A stretch of DNA of 64,000 nt, from assembly GCA_014584295.1 (NCBI GenBank), contig JACTNC010000019.1:1-64000 (forward strand). Direction: 5' to 3'. Under the pieces are notes generated by a model. The model was given only the letters and a program-made list of their open reading frames with translations, did no database searches and was not told where the DNA came from. Of the stretch, positions 25,535 through 35,323 are shown in pieces. Numbering within the stretch: the stretch's first letter is position 1; every line of letters starts with the position of its first letter. The translations under genes were made by a program, and so were the position numbers. This stretch comes from Verrucomicrobiota bacterium (GTDB lineage Bacteria; Verrucomicrobiota; Verrucomicrobiia; Opitutales; Opitutaceae).

Positions 25535-28500
25535 CTAAAATCGCCCACGCAAACCGAAAGTCCAGAGGACGCCATACTCCTGGCGACTGCGAAAGCGAGC
25601 GTGGTCTGGCGTGCTTGGGCCTGCAATCTCGAGGTTTTCAGGTGCGCCAAGTAGATTCCGGAAGTTCGCGAATGCGGATATCCCCTTCCAAAGGTGGTAT
25701 TCTCCCATTAAATCGACGAACAGGCGTTCATCGATCCAATTGTACATGCCGGGCTCAATGCTTGATGCCGACGCGACGGGCGCCCGGCGTTGTCTGGAAC
25801 GATAGCTCCAATTGACCTGAACATTGAACTTTTTGCGTGTCAGACTCACGCCCCAGCTTGCGCTGCGGGGCAGCGAATTGATTCCTGTAAAACTTCCCAA
25901 ATTCGGTCCTGTGGTGCGTTGCGCACTCGCGTTCAGAAAAACCTGCAGGCCTCGTGCCCAGTTTGGCAGGAAGGTCAACGATTGCTTGTAGCTGAAATCC
26001 AAGCCTTGGATGTGAACCTTGCCATCGACATTGTACTGGGTGGACACATCATATTGTTCGTACGTTGCTTCATCCAGGCCGTACAATGCGAGAAACTCGG
26101 GAGTGGGTCGAAAAACGGTCCCTGCAAAGAGGTTGTCGAAGTTTCTCCTGAAGGCTCCCAGCGATACTTGGCCCACGCCTTGGAAATAGTACTCAAGACG
26201 TACATTCATTGACTGGGCACTCCAGGCTTTGATCCCTGCGTTGTTTACGGTGATTCTATTTGTTGAGCTCGGTGCAGCGGTTGTATCAGGCAAGGTTACG
26301 CCGCCCGCGTACTGGTTGAAGTCCGGTCGACCCACCGAATGGTAATAACCCACCCTTGCGATCAGATTCTCGCGGATATTGTAGCTGGCATTTAAGCTCG
26401 GAAATAACCGTAGGTATTCCTTGTCAGCCTTCATACCTCGCTCGATATAGGTCAGCCGTGAAACACCCAAAGCGTCCGTGGTGGGGACCTTCAGCAGAGG
26501 TCTGCCATTGGGACCAAGGATGACAGTGCCGTCGGGATTGCGCTGGAAGTTCAGCGTGGGATCGCTGAGCGGACCGAGTGCTTTCACATTGGTTTGTTCA
26601 GCTCGAAGCCCGCCAACGAGGCGAAGTCTGCGGTCCATCAGGCTCAGGTCGCCTCGGAGATAGGCTGAGGAGATCAGCTCTGAAGCGTATTTGGATGTGC
26701 TGACGATCGATCGATATTCGGCATTTCGATCGATCACGAAATGGGTAGGATTGGCGTTGTAGTACTTCCATAGCAGTTCATTGCTGATCCACTGGATCTT
26801 TGGGAAGCCGAAGGGCGCCGTGCGTTGTGAGAAGCTTGCATCGAGAAAGGGAGTAGCCAAGTCGTCGCTTCCCCCCAAGGGAGTGGTGCTGGCCCGGCCA
26901 TCGGCACCAACGAATGTCGCGGTCATTGTGCTTCCGAGATTGTCCCGCTCTGTCTTCCGAAAGTCGACGCCTGCCTTCAATGAGAAGGGGACGCGCCAAT
27001 TGAAATTACGCCCGATATTGGCATAGGCTCCGGTTTGCACGTCCTGCACATTTCGCGGATTGGTTGGGGTCATGGTGGTCAGAGCGTAACTGGACAGGAT
27101 GTAGGGGTCCACTGGGGCACCGGTTGCTCCGTCGGTAACGGATATTATTTGGGGCCTCATTGTGGTGTAGTCGTCAAAGGTCACCGTGACTCCTGTTCGA
27201 CGGGCTTGGGTCGTATTCAAGAAACCATTTTCCAAATCTCGGTTGCGCGAAACGGCCCGCGAACTCCCGATGCCAGCCTCTGCGCGCCAGACGGGGCCGT
27301 TGTGACGCCAAACAAGCGTTGGTGTGTAGTTCTGATTGTTCCGATTGCGTCCACTGCGAGTCAGCACCAGATCACCAGCTCCGACTGCTCCTTTGGTGCG
27401 GGTAGGAGAGAAATCGCCTGGCAGCACTCTGTTAACATTGAAGGTTACCGAACGCAGGATGTTCGTTTCTTCGTAAGAGGAATATTGGAACGAAAAGGAT
27501 ACCTGATCTCTTGATGATAACCGGTAATCTACTGTTGCTCCAAACGAACTCTGCTCTTGGTTTTTGGGGCGATCGCTGACGAGCAAAGTGGACAAGTACG
27601 GCTGATCCGGTGTCGTGTGAGGGAATGTCGTACCGTTCGTCCCTACAGTTGTGCCGCGCCAAGTATTGCTGAGCAATGATCCTTCAACGTACTGGGTTGA
27701 ATGTCCTCCTGAGAGCGTGAATCCAAATCGTTTATTCACGGGATAGATGAGAGAAAAGTCGAAACCCGGATGAACTTTGCGGGTAGGCCTGTCGAGGGGG
27801 CCCGGTGTCTTGTTAAAATCTCGGGCGTTGTCCCGCATGCTCATATAGACGCTGGCACCGAACGCAGGCTTGACCCGTTCGAAAGCACTGCGCGGAACCA
27901 GGTTTACAGTACCGGCCAGCGCCGAACCTGGCGTTTCGGGGGTTGGGGTGAAGGAGACCTCGATACGGGAGAGATTGTTTGTCGATGCAAAGCCCGCTTG
28001 GATCGAACGTGAGGTGCCTGTGCCCTCGGCGGCTGCGAGATTGAAGCCCGCCACCGTCACAGGAACATTGGCTGACGGGACACCGTGGAGGGAAATTTCC
28101 AAAGCATTGCCACCGACAAAGTCGACTGCGACTCCTGGGAGAAATTTCAAGAATTCGGCAACGTTGCCTTCAGCGACATAACCAAATTCATCTGCGGCCA
28201 CGACATTGGTTATATTTGGCGCGAATCTTTGTTCGTTGATCGCGATAGCGGCACCGGACATCTCTCGAGAAGTGCTCACGACGAGTCTGCTGAGCTCCAC
28301 GCGGTCACCGTCGCGGGCCGTAGCGCTTCTCGTCACATGGGGAACGAGGTCCACGTTGAGGAGGGTTACCTGTCCCGCGCGGATTTCGACATCCCGGAAT
28401 TCTGGTGCCAAGCCAGTGAAGAATATCCGTATTCGAGCGGTTCCTGCAGGAAGATCGGCAATACGAAAATAGCCTCCCTGGTCTGTGAATGTCTCGAGCA

Positions 28501-28708
28501 CTTTGCCTTCAACGGATATGCGTGCCTTTTCGAGATAGTCTCCCGTCGTTGGATTCAGAACCCGCCCTTCAATCCCTCCGCTGGCGGGTTCCGCGCCGAG
28601 CAGGCACCAGGGAATTGCCGACATGAGACTGAGGCAAAACAAGAGAGAACGCAGCCGTTCGAAATGTCCTGACAGGGTGGACATGAGCGTCGTGAATGAG
28701 GTTTTCAT
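25535..28708 (-). CDS. TonB-dependent outer-membrane receptor with carboxypeptidase-like N-terminal domain
   Basis: A 1057-residue receptor. It has a signal sequence (about 1-39), a carboxypeptidase-regulatory-like beta domain (about 44-125, GGIEGRVLNPTTGDYLEKARISVEGK), a plug (EFGYVAEGNVAEFLKFLPGV, then GNALEISLHGVPSANV) and a long beta barrel ending in Phe (TFGLRGRF). Such receptors bind oligosaccharides and bring them into the periplasm using TonB energy. It lies between the symporter and the phosphodiesterase, downstream of the GH65-GH63 enzyme, so the ligand is probably an alpha-linked glucoside. Start ATG 28708 is 22 bp after the symporter stop. Confidence 0.92.
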   Translation of the reverse strand: MKTSFTTLMSTLSGHFERLRSLLFCLSLMSAIPWCLLGAEPASGGIEGRVLNPTTGDYLEKARISVEGKVLETFTDQGGYFRIADLPAGTARIRIFFTGLAPEFRDVEIRAGQVTLLNVDLVPHVTRSATARDGDRVELSRLVVSTSREMSGAAIAINEQRFAPNITNVVAADEFGYVAEGNVAEFLKFLPGVAVDFVGGNALEISLHGVPSANVPVTVAGFNLAAAEGTGTSRSIQAGFASTNNLSRIEVSFTPTPETPGSALAGTVNLVPRSAFERVKPAFGASVYMSMRDNARDFNKTPGPLDRPTRKVHPGFDFSLIYPVNKRFGFTLSGGHSTQYVEGSLLSNTWRGTTVGTNGTTFPHTTPDQPYLSTLLVSDRPKNQEQSSFGATVDYRLSSRDQVSFSFQYSSYEETNILRSVTFNVNRVLPGDFSPTRTKGAVGAGDLVLTRSGRNRNNQNYTPTLVWRHNGPVWRAEAGIGSSRAVSRNRDLENGFLNTTQARRTGVTVTFDDYTTMRPQIISVTDGATGAPVDPYILSSYALTTMTPTNPRNVQDVQTGAYANIGRNFNWRVPFSLKAGVDFRKTERDNLGSTMTATFVGADGRASTTPLGGSDDLATPFLDASFSQRTAPFGFPKIQWISNELLWKYYNANPTHFVIDRNAEYRSIVSTSKYASELISSAYLRGDLSLMDRRLRLVGGLRAEQTNVKALGPLSDPTLNFQRNPDGTVILGPNGRPLLKVPTTDALGVSRLTYIERGMKADKEYLRLFPSLNASYNIRENLIARVGYYHSVGRPDFNQYAGGVTLPDTTAAPSSTNRITVNNAGIKAWSAQSMNVRLEYYFQGVGQVSLGAFRRNFDNLFAGTVFRPTPEFLALYGLDEATYEQYDVSTQYNVDGKVHIQGLDFSYKQSLTFLPNWARGLQVFLNASAQRTTGPNLGSFTGINSLPRSASWGVSLTRKKFNVQVNWSYRSRQRRAPVASASSIEPGMYNWIDERLFVDLMGEYHLWKGISAFANFRNLLGAPENLEIAGPSTPDHARFRSRQEYGVLWTFGLRGRF

Positions 28709-28730
28709 GTAGGTGGTATTTGGAGTTTAA

Positions 28731-30302
28731 TCAGGGGTTGCTGATCAGATGAGGGAGCATCAGGCAGAAGACTAGAATGGCTCCGAAATAGAGCAGTAGA
28801 ACGACGCTTTCACGGCCAGGTCTTACTTGTATGAATCCGGCTAAGGAGGGTGCCGGATCACTTTGCCTGCGCGTCAATATGCTCAACAGGATTCCGATGA
28901 GGACAGTGGTGACTGCGCCGATTGCGTTCCACCACAGCCAAAAGACATGTTTGCAGGCCAGCCAGAGCCAGAGATTGACGAGCAAGCCTGCAAGAACTCC
29001 GAGATTGGCCGCCGATGACCTTACCCAAGGCCCCAGAGCCGCGAGCAGAAAAATTCCGACAATTGGACCATACACAAGGGATCCGATCTTGTTGATCGCT
29101 TCAATTGCGGTTGGAGCGATGCGATCCGCGATGAATCCAAGAGCCATGGTCAGCAATCCCCAGATCAGTGCGACGGACTTGCTCCATGCCACGTATCTCT
29201 CCTTCGGTACTCTATGGAAACGTGCGACGAAATCTTCCATAACCACTGCGCTGACCGAATTGATCGTCGAACTGTAGGATGACATCCCCGCCGCAATGAG
29301 TGAGACAACGATTACACCGATGACGCCGTGCGGAAGATAGTTTGCCACAAAGACTGGAATCATCAGATCCGGCTTGTCCGAAGGTAGCCGCGCTCCAAAT
29401 TCGGTGTTTGCGAGTGCAAAGCTTCCCAGGACCAATCCTCCGATGCAGTAACACAGCGTAACGGGAAATCGGAAAAGCCCGTTGAAATAAAGCAGTCGCC
29501 GGACCGTTGCCTCGTTTCTTGCTGAGAGGATTCGCTGTGCCTGGGTTTGGTCAGTGCCGTAGTAGGAGACATAAAGGAAGAACCCGCCGATCAACATGGG
29601 CCAGAATCCGAACTCCCTCCCGTCGAATCCCGTGTTAGTGAAATCGACCACCTGCAGCCTGCCACGATCCACATGCTGTAGGAAGGCATTCCAGCCACCG
29701 ATGTAGTAAAATCCCGCGGCGACGATTACCAAGATCCCCAGAAACTTGATGATCATCTGAGCTACTTCGCTGTACACAATCGCTTTCATCCCCCCTTCAA
29801 GCGAATAGATCACGGTGACGATTCCGAGCAGGCACATCATTTTCCAGAAAGCCAGCCCTGTGATTGAAGCGAGAACCAAGCACACCATGCTGATGGCAAT
29901 GCCTGCTCCAAAAGTGCGCATGAGAACAAATAGGCTGGCGAGTAGCAGGCGCGAGGTCTGTCCAAAGCGCTTCTCGAGAAAGGAGTAGACGCTCAGCACA
30001 CCCGATCGATAGAGCATCGGACCGACAATGATCATGATGGCGATCATAGCTAGCGGAACACCGAACTCGAACATGAGCCAATGCATGCCTCCGCCTGTTC
30101 GGAGTCCGACAAATGCAGGAGCTGACACAAAACTGATGGCGGAAAGCTGAGTGGCCATCGTCGACATGCAGAGCGAAAATGCTCCGAACTCTTTTCCTCC
30201 AAGGAAATATTCAGTGCCCTCACGACTCTTCCTGAACCTCAAGCCAAACCAGACCATCGCTAGGAAGTATGCCGCAACCAGACTGTAATCGAGGGCGTTC
30301 AC
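28731..30302 (-). CDS. Sodium:solute symporter (SSS family)
   Basis: A 523-residue membrane protein with about 13 hydrophobic segments. The start VNALDYSLVAAYFLAMVWFGLRF, the FLGGKEFGAFSLCMSTMATQLSAISF segment (family signature between the first helices) and YSLEGGMKAIVYSEVAQ identify the sodium:solute symporter family. It probably imports the sugar released by the upstream glycosidase. A GTG start at 30302 is chosen, 2 nt after the glycosidase stop, because it begins the first helix; the open frame upstream to 30356 runs over that gene. The substrate cannot be read from the sequence. Confidence 0.9.
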   Translation of the reverse strand: MNALDYSLVAAYFLAMVWFGLRFRKSREGTEYFLGGKEFGAFSLCMSTMATQLSAISFVSAPAFVGLRTGGGMHWLMFEFGVPLAMIAIMIIVGPMLYRSGVLSVYSFLEKRFGQTSRLLLASLFVLMRTFGAGIAISMVCLVLASITGLAFWKMMCLLGIVTVIYSLEGGMKAIVYSEVAQMIIKFLGILVIVAAGFYYIGGWNAFLQHVDRGRLQVVDFTNTGFDGREFGFWPMLIGGFFLYVSYYGTDQTQAQRILSARNEATVRRLLYFNGLFRFPVTLCYCIGGLVLGSFALANTEFGARLPSDKPDLMIPVFVANYLPHGVIGVIVVSLIAAGMSSYSSTINSVSAVVMEDFVARFHRVPKERYVAWSKSVALIWGLLTMALGFIADRIAPTAIEAINKIGSLVYGPIVGIFLLAALGPWVRSSAANLGVLAGLLVNLWLWLACKHVFWLWWNAIGAVTTVLIGILLSILTRRQSDPAPSLAGFIQVRPGRESVVLLLYFGAILVFCLMLPHLISNP

Positions 30303-30304
30303 GG

Positions 30305-33300
30305 TCAAAGCGGGGTGGAATTGCGGATAAGATCCAGCGCCAGCGCTGCACTCCATGAGAAGTTGTCGGAGCCCAAACCCTCAGGATTCCTGGGACTTGG
30401 ATTGAAATACTCGAATAGACCTACCTCCGAGAGCAGATCCAGCGTATCCTGCTTCAATTTGTCTGCTTCCCGATTGAAACCATATCGATGCAAACCGTGG
30501 TGAAGCATCCAATTGAGGTTCGTCCAGATCGGCCCGCGCCAATATTTCACGGGGTCAAATGATGGCTCGGTAGGAGAGGTCGAAGCGCACAGGCGCCAAT
30601 CCTGTCCTAGAGTAAAGGAGCCGTGGAGATGTTGAACGAGTCTTGTGGCCTGTCTCTGGCTTGGTATCCCAGCCAGAAGTGGCATGAGCCCGGAGGATGT
30701 CTTGATTGTCAGACGCCTGTCCCCACGCAGATCGTAAGGGAAATAGAATCCCTCGCGTTCATCCCACAGTTTGAGGTTCATTGCCGCGATGGTCTTCTTG
30801 TTCCATTCTTCCACTTCAGCAGTGTCCTGCGCATTGCGCTGCCCAATCGCAATCAGAGCCGAATTGGAGCGAACTAAGATGGCATTGAACAATACATCCT
30901 GGACCAAGAATGGAGATTCAGCTGCGATGGCCTCATCCCGGTAGTCGCACCGCTTGAACAGATCGACGAGATAGATGTAGCGACGGTAGTTTTCGTTGCT
31001 GGGTCGATGATCTGCGGAGACATTTCGGATGTCGCGCCGAAGACTGGAGACATCGCGCGTCTGCTCGATGTCGATTGTTTCCAACACGGGATCCCAAGTG
31101 GGCGAGTTGTCCGTGCCTGCCTCCCAATTGTGCTGGATATAGACGAGGCCTTCGCCCTTTGGATCACGCCTTTGATAGAGATAGCGATGGTAGGCCAAGA
31201 GTTGGGGATAGAGGACTCCTTCAAACTCTTTCCATTTTGAGGAGCGGCCGATTGGCATTGAGGCGATTCGATCGAGTACGAAGGCGAACACTGGGGGTTG
31301 TACGATACCCGAGGTGCGGATATTCTGAGGTCCTTCCCGTACGCTGGCTGTCCCCCAGACATCAGGTCCCGGGAAGTAGTTAGGGTCATCGCGGTGAAAA
31401 ACAATGTGCGGGAGCAGTCCATTCCTCCATTGGCCACGGAACATATTCCGGATCTCCTCCATGGCACGTTCGGGTCGATGACATGCCAGCCCCAAGGCGA
31501 TGAAACCCGAGTCCCAACTCCACTGAAACGGATAGAGTCGGGCAGAAGGGATCGTATATCCGCCCCTCCAATTTGCGTCGAGGGCCTCGGCAGCCTTCCG
31601 AGCAAGTGTGTGGTGTGCGTGCTTTGAGTTGGGCGGAGATATTGGTGCCTGTCTATTTAGGAGCACCTTGCCCGACTTGTCCCTTGCAACTACAACGTCA
31701 AAGCGCTCCCCCCTAAACTGGATGCCGCGCAGAGTGAGGGACCGCCAAGTCTTTGGTAACACAGGAGCATATGTTTCCTGCAGGCCTGCATCCTTGATTC
31801 GCAATCCTGTGAAGCCATAGACAATGCTTTGAAGGAATCCGCAGCCTGCTGCGAGATGGTGGGTGCAGTTGTTGCTGGAGGTTTCGCTGCGCAGGAGGAA
31901 CGGAGGCTTGAGAAACGTTTCCTGATCGTGAGTTAACCAATACAGAGCGGCCTCGCCGTCGCCAAGCTGCGCGGCATGTGAGGCAAGCATGCTTTGCATC
32001 ATTTGGTTGGGTTCGGGTGAGAGTTCGGCGTTCTTTCGCAATGCATACCGATAATTGTTGAGACGCACATCGGGCGACATAGGCCAGTCGAGATTTGGAG
32101 AACTCAGGAAAGTCAGGCAGCCCGCCATCCAGGTTCGACGATTGTGAGGCACGTTTTCGTCGAAGACACGATGACGCTGTTCTGTCTCGCAAAACGGTGG
32201 GTTCAATCGGGTCGCTACCTGCGGCCAAAGAGGATCGGGTTCGAGCCCGAGGAGTGTGGCGCTGAGAATCGCAATCTCCAGGTTCCGCCTGGCGACAGCA
32301 TTGGTGAATGCCTCGTTGTTTACATTCGTATACTTCTCATCGACCGAGGTCACTCCGATGATTTCATAGTGTGTGCCGTCAGCACTTGGGGTTGCGCGGC
32401 TGACCCAAAAATCGGCGGTGGCGGAAATTACTGGATACCCTCGGTTGCGTAACCAATTGTCGTCCTGAGTTGCAATGAAGTACTGCCACTGTGCTATCGC
32501 GATGGTTCCGTTGAGCAGAATCTCGCGTTCGCCATTGACGCCAGCAAAACGAGGCGTCTGCTCAGTGCCTTGCTCTGAGTCGGATTCCCACGGATACATG
32601 GCGCCTCTGAATCCACGTTTTGCGGCGTTAGTTTTTGCCCAATCGAGCGTGCGAAACCGGAAATCTACCAAGTGCCGTGCGCGCTCCGGATGAAGAAGCA
32701 GGAGTACAGGAAACAACCAGAAGTCTGCATCCCAAAACACGTGTCCGAAGTAGTTGGGCGTCAGTCCACAGGCGCCGATCCCACTGAAGTATTCCGACGT
32801 CGAAATCTGCAGGAGTTGAAAAAGTTCGGAGCGGACCACTCGTTGAAAATCTGGATCTCCATCAATCTCGATGTCTGCGCTCCAAAGCTTTGACCAGGCT
32901 TCAGCTTGTTCTGCGACTTGTCGGCCCCAACCACACCGGCGCGAGGATTCCACGCGAGCTGCGTTGCTAACTGCGCTATCTGACCAACCTTCTCTTGAAA
33001 CTGATGCGTGGCGTGCGAACGAGTAGGTCTCGCCCGCATTTAGGTGTGCGTCGATTTCAAGGATTGCCGTGCCATTTTCGACCTTGGAGTAAATATTAGT
33101 TACATGAAGTCCCTTATCGAGCTCCACAGCCAAAGCCTCTTCAAAGCCCACCCCGTGGTGGGCGCGTCCTCGAAGTGTCAGAATTAGGCGGGATGGATCA
33201 ACATCTACTTCTTCGATTTCTGCCACCCCTGGATACCACAAGGCGGCACGCGAGGGTGCTGTAGCGTTTTCAAGGAGCAGTATCCTGCCTTCGGCGGCCA

Positions 33301-34063
33301 ATGCTGCCTGTAGATCAATCCAGGTCAGAATCTCGGTGGGCGCGACTGGACGTTTAGAGGGATGTGTTCCTGAGTCGATTGTCGCTTCGCTCCGAAGGAG
33401 GATATCCTTGAGTTCGAGCCATGAAACTTTTGCTAAGGGCAGTCGGCGCGGCTCCCTTGTAGCTCGCCCAAGAGTGAACTGAAGTCGCGCAGGGCCGGAT
33501 TGCGCGGGAGTTACTGAAGAGAGCGCGACTGCTAAGTGAGGTTGACTCTGGCTGACAAAGGTTCTCAGCGTCACTGCCATAACGCGGTCAACATCGTGCC
33601 AGTTGTACTTGGTTTCCAAAATGCCAGCCTTCATGTCCAATGTTTGCCGGTAGTCTTGGAGTACCTGCGAGGATAGGCCGCAGGTGTTTAGCCAAGTGTA
33701 TCCGTTGAAAAGATCGATACCGCTCCAAGCTGGAAGCGCTACCGGGCGAGACACGTCGTCCGGTGAACGATCGATCAAGCCTGACAAGTATCCGATGGAG
33801 GCATCGCTTCCTCGAATAGAGCTGAATAGTCCCCAATGCCCGTTAGTGAGAAATACAGGGTGATACCTGGTACAATCGACAAGCTGATTGCAAAGTGTAA
33901 ATCCAGCATATCGCGCCGATTCATCAAGCTGATTAATGGCTCGACTAACAAAAACGTTTTTGTTATCGCCCGCGTTACTTTCTTTTGATTTGTAACCGTG
34001 ATAGCTCAATTGGAATACGTATCCCGAATTAGGGGTATTTGAGGATCGGATCAATACTCTCAC
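30305..34063 (-). CDS. Two-domain glycosidase: GH65-like and GH63-like (alpha/alpha)6 domains fused
   Basis: Up to 1252 residues. The N-terminal part (about 60-790) is GH65/acid-trehalase-like: YFGHVFWDADFW (438-449), GAMYPWES (487-494) and GVTSVDEKYTNVNNEAFTN (570-588), where Glu576 aligns with the general acid of the DEYHENVDNNAYTN motif. After a short linker (about 800-812) a second helical barrel is GH63/mannosylglycerate-hydrolase-like: YPFQWSWDSGFIALG with Asp851, YWRGPIWTNLNW, and FEYFNP with Glu1218 as possible base. No signal peptide. The GTG at 34063 lies inside a promoter/operator and has no ribosome-binding site, so the true start is probably downstream, after about residue 40. 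It is the first gene of the LacI-linked operon. Confidence 0.87.
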   Translation of the reverse strand: MRVLIRSSNTPNSGYVFQLSYHGYKSKESNAGDNKNVFVSRAINQLDESARYAGFTLCNQLVDCTRYHPVFLTNGHWGLFSSIRGSDASIGYLSGLIDRSPDDVSRPVALPAWSGIDLFNGYTWLNTCGLSSQVLQDYRQTLDMKAGILETKYNWHDVDRVMAVTLRTFVSQSQPHLAVALSSVTPAQSGPARLQFTLGRATREPRRLPLAKVSWLELKDILLRSEATIDSGTHPSKRPVAPTEILTWIDLQAALAAEGRILLLENATAPSRAALWYPGVAEIEEVDVDPSRLILTLRGRAHHGVGFEEALAVELDKGLHVTNIYSKVENGTAILEIDAHLNAGETYSFARHASVSREGWSDSAVSNAARVESSRRCGWGRQVAEQAEAWSKLWSADIEIDGDPDFQRVVRSELFQLLQISTSEYFSGIGACGLTPNYFGHVFWDADFWLFPVLLLLHPERARHLVDFRFRTLDWAKTNAAKRGFRGAMYPWESDSEQGTEQTPRFAGVNGEREILLNGTIAIAQWQYFIATQDDNWLRNRGYPVISATADFWVSRATPSADGTHYEIIGVTSVDEKYTNVNNEAFTNAVARRNLEIAILSATLLGLEPDPLWPQVATRLNPPFCETEQRHRVFDENVPHNRRTWMAGCLTFLSSPNLDWPMSPDVRLNNYRYALRKNAELSPEPNQMMQSMLASHAAQLGDGEAALYWLTHDQETFLKPPFLLRSETSSNNCTHHLAAGCGFLQSIVYGFTGLRIKDAGLQETYAPVLPKTWRSLTLRGIQFRGERFDVVVARDKSGKVLLNRQAPISPPNSKHAHHTLARKAAEALDANWRGGYTIPSARLYPFQWSWDSGFIALGLACHRPERAMEEIRNMFRGQWRNGLLPHIVFHRDDPNYFPGPDVWGTASVREGPQNIRTSGIVQPPVFAFVLDRIASMPIGRSSKWKEFEGVLYPQLLAYHRYLYQRRDPKGEGLVYIQHNWEAGTDNSPTWDPVLETIDIEQTRDVSSLRRDIRNVSADHRPSNENYRRYIYLVDLFKRCDYRDEAIAAESPFLVQDVLFNAILVRSNSALIAIGQRNAQDTAEVEEWNKKTIAAMNLKLWDEREGFYFPYDLRGDRRLTIKTSSGLMPLLAGIPSQRQATRLVQHLHGSFTLGQDWRLCASTSPTEPSFDPVKYWRGPIWTNLNWMLHHGLHRYGFNREADKLKQDTLDLLSEVGLFEYFNPSPRNPEGLGSDNFSWSAALALDLIRNSTPL
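33946..33965. promoter_or_regulatory. Perfect 20-bp palindrome, LacI-type operator
   Basis: TAACAAAAACGTTTTTGTTA is a perfect palindrome with a central CG, as expected for a LacI-family operator. It lies 81 bp downstream of the -10 hexamer of the promoter at 34051-34080 and 256 bp from the LacI start. With the related site at 34062-34077 it makes a two-operator arrangement about 115 bp apart, suited to repression by looping or roadblock. Confidence 0.75.
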
Positions 34064-34080
34064 AAAAAGGTTTTTGTCAA
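34051..34080 (-). promoter_or_regulatory. Promoter of the glycosidase operon overlapped by a second LacI-type operator
   Basis: On the minus strand, -35 TTGACA (34080-34075) and -10 TATTGA (34056-34051) are 18 bp apart. The near-palindrome ACAAAAAGGTTTTTGT (34062-34077 on the plus strand; only its two central bases break symmetry) covers the -35 end and spacer. It shares ACAAAAA/TTTTTGT arms with the 20-bp palindrome at 33946. Binding here would block RNA polymerase. The hexamers are read from sequence; activity is inferred. Confidence 0.6.
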
Positions 34081-34220
34081 TCCGATTTTGCGAGCTTTGA
34101 GAGATAAAGCGCCCCGGTATTCTTCTGGCAGACTTTCTTTATTGATAATGGTGCAGTAGACTAATCGATGAATTGTGCCCTACCCTTGTAGGGAGGTGCT
34201 TCGCTCATATCTTCCACCAC

Positions 34221-35279
34221 ATGTCGATCGTTTCACTTGCCCGCGACTTGGACCTTTCCATTTCTACGGTTTCACGTGCTCTGAATGGGTACAAGGATGT
34301 CTCGCCCGAAACTCGGGAACGTATCAGGAAGCGTGCCTCCGAGATCGGGTATCGCCCCAATCCTGGTGCAAGCCGCCTGAAGTCTGGAAAAACTTTCGCA
34401 GTGGGCATGATCCTTCCGGCTGTGAGTGAGGGCAATCATGGGGTCGACTCGGTCTATTCAGGACTTATGGGCGGAGTAGCTACCGAGCTTGAGCCTGCCG
34501 GTTATCATCTGATCGCAACCGTTCAAACGCGCAATGACCCGGATCGCGAAACTTCCTTGTACGAGAATCTCGTGCGCGGGAGTTGGGTCGATGCGCTCAT
34601 TATCGGCCGTACGCGTGTCAATGATCCCCGCGTTGCGCTTGCGCGGAAAGCACGAATACCGTTTGTCACCTACGGTCGCACCAATAGCTCGGAACCGTAT
34701 GCATGGGTCGATACCGACAATGAGCAGGCCTTTTATTTGCTCACCAAGCGTCAAATTGAATCAGGTCATACTCGGATTGCTCTGCTTAATGGTCCTCTCC
34801 ACTACTATTTCGCTATCCTTCGCCATAAGGGATATGTCCGGGCGATGAACGAGAACGGATTGTCGATCGATCCGTTAATAACACTCAATGGCGAGCTCAG
34901 CGAATCCAATGGCTATTCGCTTTGCCGAAATCTTCTTGTCAGTGCAAATCCTCCGACGTCTATCATCTGTGCAACCGATGCGTTGGCATTTGGTGCCATG
35001 GCAGCTTGTCGAGAGCGGGGTCTCAGAATTGGATTGGATATTTCGATTTCGGGCTATGGGAATTCGAGTGCCTCAGCCTTTTGCGATCCCCCACTAACCA
35101 CAGTCGACCATCAGGTATTTCAGAATGGTCGCCATATAGGGCAAAGCCTACTCGGTCTTCTTCGAGGTCAGGCTCAATCAAGGGAAATACATTACCTCGA
35201 ACCTGTGGTACTGGTGCCGCGCCAGTCGGATGGCCCATATCCCCCATCTTCACGGGGTATTTCAAATCTCAGCCGGTAG
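34221..35279 (+). CDS. LacI-family transcriptional regulator
   Basis: A 352-residue regulator. The helix-turn-helix is at the very N-terminus (MSIVSLARDLDLSISTVSRALNGYKDVSPETRERI), followed by the hinge (SRLKSGKTFAVGMILPA) and a periplasmic-binding-protein-like sensor core (YSGLMGGVATELEPAGYHLI, ALIIGRTRVND, SIICATDALAFGAMAACRERGLRIGLDISISGYGN, then TTVDHQ). The ATG at 34221 fits the family start; the frame extends 16 codons upstream. It is transcribed away from the glycosidase-symporter-receptor operon, and the two AACAAAAACG-type palindromes in between are its likely operators. The inducer is probably the transported sugar or a derivative. Confidence 0.92.
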   Translation: MSIVSLARDLDLSISTVSRALNGYKDVSPETRERIRKRASEIGYRPNPGASRLKSGKTFAVGMILPAVSEGNHGVDSVYSGLMGGVATELEPAGYHLIATVQTRNDPDRETSLYENLVRGSWVDALIIGRTRVNDPRVALARKARIPFVTYGRTNSSEPYAWVDTDNEQAFYLLTKRQIESGHTRIALLNGPLHYYFAILRHKGYVRAMNENGLSIDPLITLNGELSESNGYSLCRNLLVSANPPTSIICATDALAFGAMAACRERGLRIGLDISISGYGNSSASAFCDPPLTTVDHQVFQNGRHIGQSLLGLLRGQAQSREIHYLEPVVLVPRQSDGPYPPSSRGISNLSR

Positions 35280-35323
35280 AACCAAAAGAATGAGCGTTGA
35301 CGGTAGGATAGATCACTTCATGC

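Noticed and set aside
34063-34063. GTG as the true start of the GH65-GH63 gene
   Set aside because: It lies within the promoter/operator and lacks a ribosome-binding site; kept only as the open-frame limit.
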